Below are positions 57,954-64,000 of a DNA stretch of 64,000 bases, in pieces. The translations under genes were made by a program, and so were the position numbers. Under the pieces are notes generated by a model that saw nothing but the letters and a program-made list of their open reading frames with translations, had not been told where the DNA came from and ran no database searches. Location of the stretch: the NCBI RefSeq assembly GCF_040807025.1, contig NC_090981.1, positions 66,597,645 to 66,661,644 on the forward strand. Direction: 5' to 3'. Source of the DNA: Struthio camelus. Its lineage: Eukaryota; Chordata; Aves; Struthioniformes; Struthionidae. Numbering within the stretch: the first letter of the stretch is position 1; every line of letters starts with the position of its first letter.

Positions 57954-59440
57954 AGACCACACAAGTGGGAAGATACTCCGGCAAAAATCTGGCTTGGTAG
58001 CACTTAAAGCAACTAGACCTTCAGGACAAAACATCTTGGAACAGATGCAAGAAACTGAGGAGCAACAGATGGACTGTGGTCCTAGACCTACAATAACTAA
58101 AACTGCATTCTCCTTTTGTAGGAGCCTGGCTTGTGCATTTAACCTTCTCTTGATCTGTTACACTCTACATTTCCTTCCTGCTCCCATTAACCAGAACTAC
58201 AGATGAAACCTTCACAGATCGAGGCCTCAGCAATGATCTACTGGTCTGCCTGCTAGCGGAGCTGAGAAGATAACCATGTTAGCTGACCATCAAACTGTTG
58301 GTGACAGAACTGCCAAGAAATAAGTTAGTGGCTAGTGTAGGGGTTACTGAGTCCAACAGCACTAAGGGCTGTGGGAAGATAAGACCACCAAATGTGTAAA
58401 GTTTGCGTGGGGAGGGATTTTCAGGGGAGGGAGTGGGGAATAAGCACAATGCTACTTATCTTCCAGCTGTCCTTTGCTTACCCTAAAAATCAATTACTGT
58501 ATCTGGCTGATACAGAAATCTCTATAGGTCACCTTGTAGAGGAACTCCATCCTCCCTGTATCTAGGGCAAAACAAGATCCAGATACCAACTGATGGTGCT
58601 GGCAGCTGCTCCTTGTTCCCCGAGTCAGTGTCTGAACCAAGCATGTGCATTGCTATATGCTGAGCTTTTACTAAAAGGCAAATGGCAGCTGCCCATCCAC
58701 TGACTAGAGAGGAAGGTAATGAACTGTCCTGTTTTGGGGGAACTTTGCTTTGGTCCTCTTAACTACTGAGAAAGTGTTCGCCTCTGTTCAAATGCTGCTG
58801 TAGTACCAGAGCATAATTAAGACCTTATTTGAGGCAAAGTACTTAACTGAGCCAAACAGACAACAGTCTACCCTCATTGCTGCAATGTCCTAGCTGGATT
58901 CCCTGGCTCCCAATGATCTTGGCTTTGTTCGAGTTGGACAGGTGCTCTACAGCTGTCCTAGTTGCTACAGCAGACCAGCCCTTGTCAGAGGTGAACTAGC
59001 TCCTTATTTTTGGAAGGACATGTGGTGTTACAACTGGGACTGCTCTTGAACTTGGGCGTACAGAAAGGCAGTCTCAAGCCATAGTGCTGCCACATGCTGA
59101 GCTAAGCTCTGGAGACTTAAATCATTTGAGGCCTATGGTTGACTGAGTTTTTTGTAGAACTTCAATCCAAGCAAAGCAAGCACATTTGGAGTTTTTTCCC
59201 CCCATGGTTTTATGCAAAGGCTTCAATAACTGAAGCCTTTGGTAAGTATCTGTGACTTGTCATGGTGCCATACTTACAGTGGTTCCAAAGCCCTATTTGT
59301 ATATTGTGGTTTTTCTATGACTTAAAGCATTATTTATTTCTCATGCTGTACATATGTAAAGTTTTAAACACTTTGGTTTTGAGTAACAGTTTTTATAAGC
59401 CTTGAGACAAAAATAAAGGGCTTTGTAAGAAGCAATAAGG
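57954..59440 (+). other. LIPG: LIPG 3'UTR
   Basis: About 1.45 kb from the stop codon to the first well-placed AATAAA. The open frame at 57946-58206 is not part of the lipase and is not conserved in any way I can recognise. Confidence 0.7.
59412..59417 (+). terminator. LIPG: LIPG poly(A) signal
   Basis: AATAAA followed by a plausible cleavage region at about 59430-59440. Confidence 0.75.
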
Positions 59441-61427
59441 AGACTTAATTAATTAAGACATATCCTGAGCTTTGCTGGAACACCAGTATATGGCCACATC
59501 ATCCCTCCCCTGCAGGTCACAGGCCAGCAGAAAGGAAGGTTTTTATGGCCCTTGCTGTATGGGGCTGTCACCTCAGCTGTGAGCACGCTGGACTTCCGAA
59601 GGATGGTGTTGCTAAGCTGAAACAAGCTAAGACAGACTGCCTCAGCTTCTCCCTGGCCTGACTTCCTGACGTGTTTTGGGGTTTTTCTTTATTTATTTTT
59701 TTCTCCTTAGAATATCGCTTTTTTTCCCTGAAGTGTTTAGCCCATTGGTGACTGCTACATCAGCAGCTTAGTTTTTCCCAGCTTTGCTACCCACTGCAGC
59801 AGCCACACTACCACCTTTAAGGAAACATCTCAGGGTGATGTGCCTATCCGTGACAAGCTGGTGGCACCACTCCAGCAGCAGGACTTTGCAAACAAAGTAA
59901 ATACCCCCAAGCTGGGAAAGATTTACATCAAATTACTTAGTTAACCTTTTCCCATGAAAAGCCAATTAAGGGGTGATTGCAAAGAAAACTGCAACTTTGT
60001 AGACTTGGCTGGTATTGATATTTTTATTAAGTACCTCCCCCCCCAAAATTATTCTGTACTCCAGAGATCAAGCTTTGTCTGGTGTGTTCAAGCCAGGCCC
60101 ATGGGTAAATAGACCACTTACTGAGCCAAGAGCCTCACTGATACCAGCACCAGAACCTGTTTCCCCTGCACTGCAGTTTATTTTGCTGTGAGATTCCCTT
60201 CCTGTAGCAGGGATGGCCACACTGCACCTGCAGCACTTCTGCTAGGGATAAATTCCTGGCTAAATCAGACAAATAATGTGTCTAGACAGCTGGGACTAGC
60301 GTTTTGCAGGCTCAGAGCACAACCCTGGATGCAGCTGCAGTGCAAGGGCAGCTGCTCTGTGTGGCTGCCTCCCTGCACAGCGAAGGGCCACCTGGGTCCT
60401 CCCGTGCGAGGCAGCAAGTCCCACACACGTACACAAACCCAGCAGTGGGAGAATCATTTCTATTGTCAGTCAAAAGCACCGTCCCACCCCCAACAAGGTT
60501 TATCAGGAATAGCTTTTCAGCAGCGATGCCATTCACACACACGCATCGGGTTGCTCCAAAGGTCAAACCGTCTCCGGAGGAACAACGTGCCCCACGCAGG
60601 GAATGCCTGACAGCCGCTCCGTGCCCCCTCCCCGGGCTGCGCCGTCTCCCGGCATCCCTTCGGCCAAGCCCTCCCCGCTCGCAGGGACGTGGCTGCAATC
60701 AGTGCACAGCCCTCTGAAGAGCAGCACATGTTACCAGGATGCTTTCTCGGGAGCTAATCTGGGTCCGAGTGGTGGGTCGAGTCTGAGTTTGGCTCTCCAC
60801 CCTTCCCTGGTGTAACAAGCCCCTTCGGCAGGTGCCATAAGCCCCAAATGCGTCTCAGTTAGCCCAAGTCCCTGCACAAGAGGTGCCGTCTGTCTCCAAG
60901 ACGGCTTCCAAGCTACAAAAACAAAAAAACCCCAAAAAACTAACCAACCAAACAAAAAAAGTCTTGTAGAATAAATTCAGCACAACAGCTGTGGTGGGAA
61001 GAAAAGATCAGCCAATTCTTTCAGGAACAAGAATCGCACATTTTTGAGCAGCTTCCAAAGCCAGAATAACACAGCAGCCCTAGTCCATACCAGGTAAAGC
61101 TGGTCCCCAAAGGCAACCTCAGCAAAAGATTGTTGCGACTGTCCAAGAAACCTGAGCATCTGCCCTCAGAGAATAACAGTAATGAGTTGTAATTTTACGC
61201 CTGTTCAAATGCTGACATTCCAACATAAATTATCCAGCTCAGTGACTTCCAGGCAACGCGAGCTAGCCCAGCGGCAAACACAAAGACTCCGGCAACTTCT
61301 TAAAATCCATGAGAAAGCATCAGGAGACTTTATGCTGCACAGAAGGATGGGTAAAGCAGCTTGGCCCAGAACTGACCCAAATTTAAAACAAGACCACTTT
61401 ATTGCTCAGTTATATGCATCTATATCT

Positions 61428-61453
61428 GTATATATATATACACACACACACAC
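61428..61453. repeat. (TA)n(CA)n microsatellite
   Basis: Six TA units followed by about six CA units. Confidence 0.9.
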
Positions 61454-63039
61454 TGCTTGATCTCTATTTTTTTCTGATCTAGGTTATTTTGCAGATGTTT
61501 TTTAAAACTTCAGGACTTTAATGGCAAACCACATAAAGACGACAGAGTGCAAACACTCAGAATCCTTTTCTTCTGACATGATCCGTAACAAGAGCAGAAA
61601 AGGAGGAAAAGGAACCAGTGAAGTACGGCATTCCAGGCCACACTGCTCCACCTCCCCTGGACAGCTGTACTAATTATTGCAATCAGGCAAACCAGTTCAA
61701 ACAGAGTTAGAAATGACACAAGACTTGGACCACATCTTAAGGAAGAAAATCAACTAGATTTGCTTTATTTCCATATGGCTTTCCATATCCTGTTTTTGGC
61801 TGAGAACAGACCAAATTGTTGACAGAAAGCCCGCTTTCACCTTAACTAGAACTAGACAGCTATACCGAAACAATCTTCCTCCTACGCCATAAAAGCTGCA
61901 GATGTTAATGAGAAGACCCTTGCTTTGCAACACTCTATGAAACAGTGAGATCTGTCAGTTATTTGAATAACCCAGTAAGAAAAACCCATGGAAAAGCTGG
62001 AATTGCATGCATTGCAATGGAGGGGACTTGCAACGGCAGATCTCAATGCTTGAAATTTCTCTCTGTTTCAGAAGCGTGGAGTGACCTGCTTTATGGAGGA
62101 GTAAGTTTATGCAGAGAGTTTGTTGGTCTCTATAAATAGTTTATTAGCGTTGACTGTAGTCGAGGAACACATATCCGCATTGTGAAAGGCGCCACCACCA
62201 AGTGTCACTAACCCACACCGCTGTGAGTGATTATCTCTGGGCATAAGCGAAAGACAGAGCAGGTCTGCAGATGGCTTTACAATGGGTCCAGAACAACCTT
62301 GTGATTGCACAGGCTGGGAGGACACTTGGGACTGAGCGTAGCACGACTCAGTGATCGGGAAGGGCCACAATCCTCAATGTGTTAATATGAGAATAATTAA
62401 AAATCAAAACACAAATCCAGCAAAATCAACTGATGCCACACCAGAATTAACAGTTTGGCATTAAGAGTGCTCATCAGGTCGGTGACAGAGACAAAACCCA
62501 CGTGTCTTGACCCCAGATGACTGCTCAGCCCGCACCCTAGAAGAGCGCCAATACACGGTCTTCCCTTCCGAGCAGCTTTCATGCACAGACAAATAGGTAA
62601 AGAGCTTCTTTCGCTTATTGAAGCTTTCTTCTGCTCATTCAGCCCAGTCTAATGTGGCCTACAACCCTCCCAACCCCAATAACCTGCCAGAAAGTAAAAG
62701 AAACTAAAAACTAGGGACGTAACTAAGGTGCGGAAAGGGAGGGAAGGCCACTCAGCATTGCCAATGGTTATTATGGCAAAAGGGCTATTATTCAGGAAAG
62801 AAGTGTACGATATGTAAAAGCACTACATTCTCTTTTATGATTTCGGTAAGTCCAAAGCAGGGTCATGCAAGCTTTTCTGTGAGTAACGTCTGCCAAGTTT
62901 CCCACTCGCCAAGACGACAGTTGCTCCTCACCCTTTGCCATGCATCCTGTACAAGTCCAGGTTTATCCACAGGGACGCTGCTGAAACGATGAGCACAGTT
63001 CAGCACAGGCACAGGCCTTCCCAGGGCTGGGAGCGTGAG

Positions 63040-63115
63040 GGCCTGGCTGGAGTCCCTTTGAAATCAGTAGGAGTTTCTTCTCCGACTTCAGCAGAGGTTC
63101 AATGGGTTTTAACAC
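63040..63115. repeat. Possible old amniote interspersed repeat
   Basis: 'tgaaatcagtaggagttt' and 'gacttcagcagaggttcaat' resemble the common old repeat pattern with TTGACTTCAATGGGA-type blocks. No family is assigned. Confidence 0.25.
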
Positions 63116-63744
63116 ACAGAGAGGTGCTGGGCCAGGAGGGGGACAGAACGTGAGCGGAAATGCCTAGGTGAGGGCACATGCTGCACTTTGCACGACTGGT
63201 TGCAAAAGGCGTAAGCTTAGAAAATTAAAACTTTATATACATTTTTTCCTCCTGTTTCTTCTTCCCATCATCCTCAGTTACTGGCCTAAATTCCTGTCTT
63301 AAGTCCAAGCCACATATTGCCTCCAAGCTAGCTCCAGCAACAACATCAAAGTGCTGACCTAGACTGATTTAGCGCTCCGGCCAACAGCTACTTAACAGGA
63401 CAGGATGAACTTTATATTTAGTGTATCTTGTCAAAATTGAGCCAAAAGAAGCTCCGGTTTTTCAGTTTGATCCAAAGATCCTCAGTTAGCCTTTGCTGTT
63501 CTGGAGCAGGGTTTTAGTATTCCTTAAACTTCTTCCCCCTTGGAAGACCATGAGAAATACCTGGTGAAAACCTGCCAGCTGCATGGGAGAAGCAGTGAAA
63601 CTTCTTGTATAAATGAACTGCTGTCAAATGAACAAGGAAGAAAATGAGGGGAAGAAAAACAAGAACAGATAGATATTATCTCCTTAAGATAACAATTGTT
63701 AGTACCCAGAATGTTTTTCCACTTAAACCAAACTTGTGTATTTC

Positions 63745-63771
63745 AAAAAAAAAAAAAAGAAAGAAAGAAAA
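63745..63771. repeat. (A)n(GAAA)n tract
   Basis: Fourteen A followed by three GAAA units. Confidence 0.9.
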
Positions 63772-64000
63772 TTGAGGACGACTGCATTAATTCAGATCAC
63801 ATCACGTACAGAACATTGGAGCCAGAGCTGAACTGTACTACATATCATTGGTTTCTAGAAATGGTGTAGACGACTTCACTCTTCTGTTAATTCTGTGCAA
63901 CTAGAACTCCCCACATCTTGCAAGAGGCTACCTCTAGCTGCATTTCTGCAGATGTTTCTCCTGCTGCCTGGCTGCAGTTTGGGGGTATTTGGGTCCTCCC

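Larger units (their letters stand above)
59441..64000. other. Downstream intergenic region
   Basis: In human the next gene is ACAA2 on the opposite strand. I looked for its conserved C-terminal thiolase sequence on the minus strand and did not find it. Minus-strand AATAAA hexamers occur near 60023, 60176 and 61764, so 3'UTR sequence of a minus-strand gene is possible but unproven. Confidence 0.5.

Noticed and set aside
59441-64000. ACAA2 coding exons
   Set aside because: No conserved thiolase C-terminal sequence seen on the minus strand.

Overview
This is eukaryotic, vertebrate DNA: multi-exon genes with GT-AG introns, CpG-island promoters, AATAAA poly(A) signals and LINE CR1 fragments. The gene order dymeclin (DYM, minus) - C18orf32 (minus) - RPL17 (minus) - endothelial lipase (LIPG, plus) is the one known from human 18q21. 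The compact spacing, CR1 elements and low repeat load point to a bird, where this block is expected on chromosome Z. The species and chromosome are inferences.

Layout. Positions 1-25,100 are AT-rich and hold the 5' part of DYM on the minus strand. The only coding exon seen is 10848-10987 (N-terminal 46 codons, with a myristoylation motif). A ~13.6 kb 5'UTR intron leads to a CpG-island promoter at about 24.3-25.3 kb with NRF1 and ZNF143/SIX5-type motifs. C18orf32 lies at 30560-31578 (two coding exons; promoter in a CpG island at 33.3-33.8 kb). RPL17 lies at 34210-37652, with six coding exons that can be joined exactly into 184 residues and a CpG-island promoter at 38.1 kb carrying a perfect TCTCGCGAGA box. 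Four intact SNORD58-type C/D snoRNAs and one decayed copy sit in its introns, one in each intron longer than 400 bases. An ~11 kb intergenic stretch (38.6-49.4 kb) contains ancient repeats, a three-copy 69-bp tandem repeat, a CR1 fragment and an orphan CpG island. LIPG runs on the plus strand from 49576 to 57953 in ten coding exons (512 codons, all junction phases consistent), with a CRE/CCAAT promoter and a poly(A) signal at 59412. The last 4.5 kb show no coding exon that I recognise.

The genes do not form an operon. RPL17 supplies a 60S ribosomal protein and its introns supply snoRNAs with complementarity to 28S rRNA. RPL17 and C18orf32 lie tail-to-head on one strand only ~0.6 kb apart, which would permit readthrough transcripts. 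LIPG is a secreted phospholipase and DYM a Golgi-associated protein. I found no convincing evidence of an unknown system. The items most worth a second look are the snoRNA-per-intron arrangement with a dying copy, a duplicated 230-bp segment at 5.0/6.1 kb whose two copies share an in-frame reading frame, the longer C18orf32 linker and the 69-bp minisatellite.
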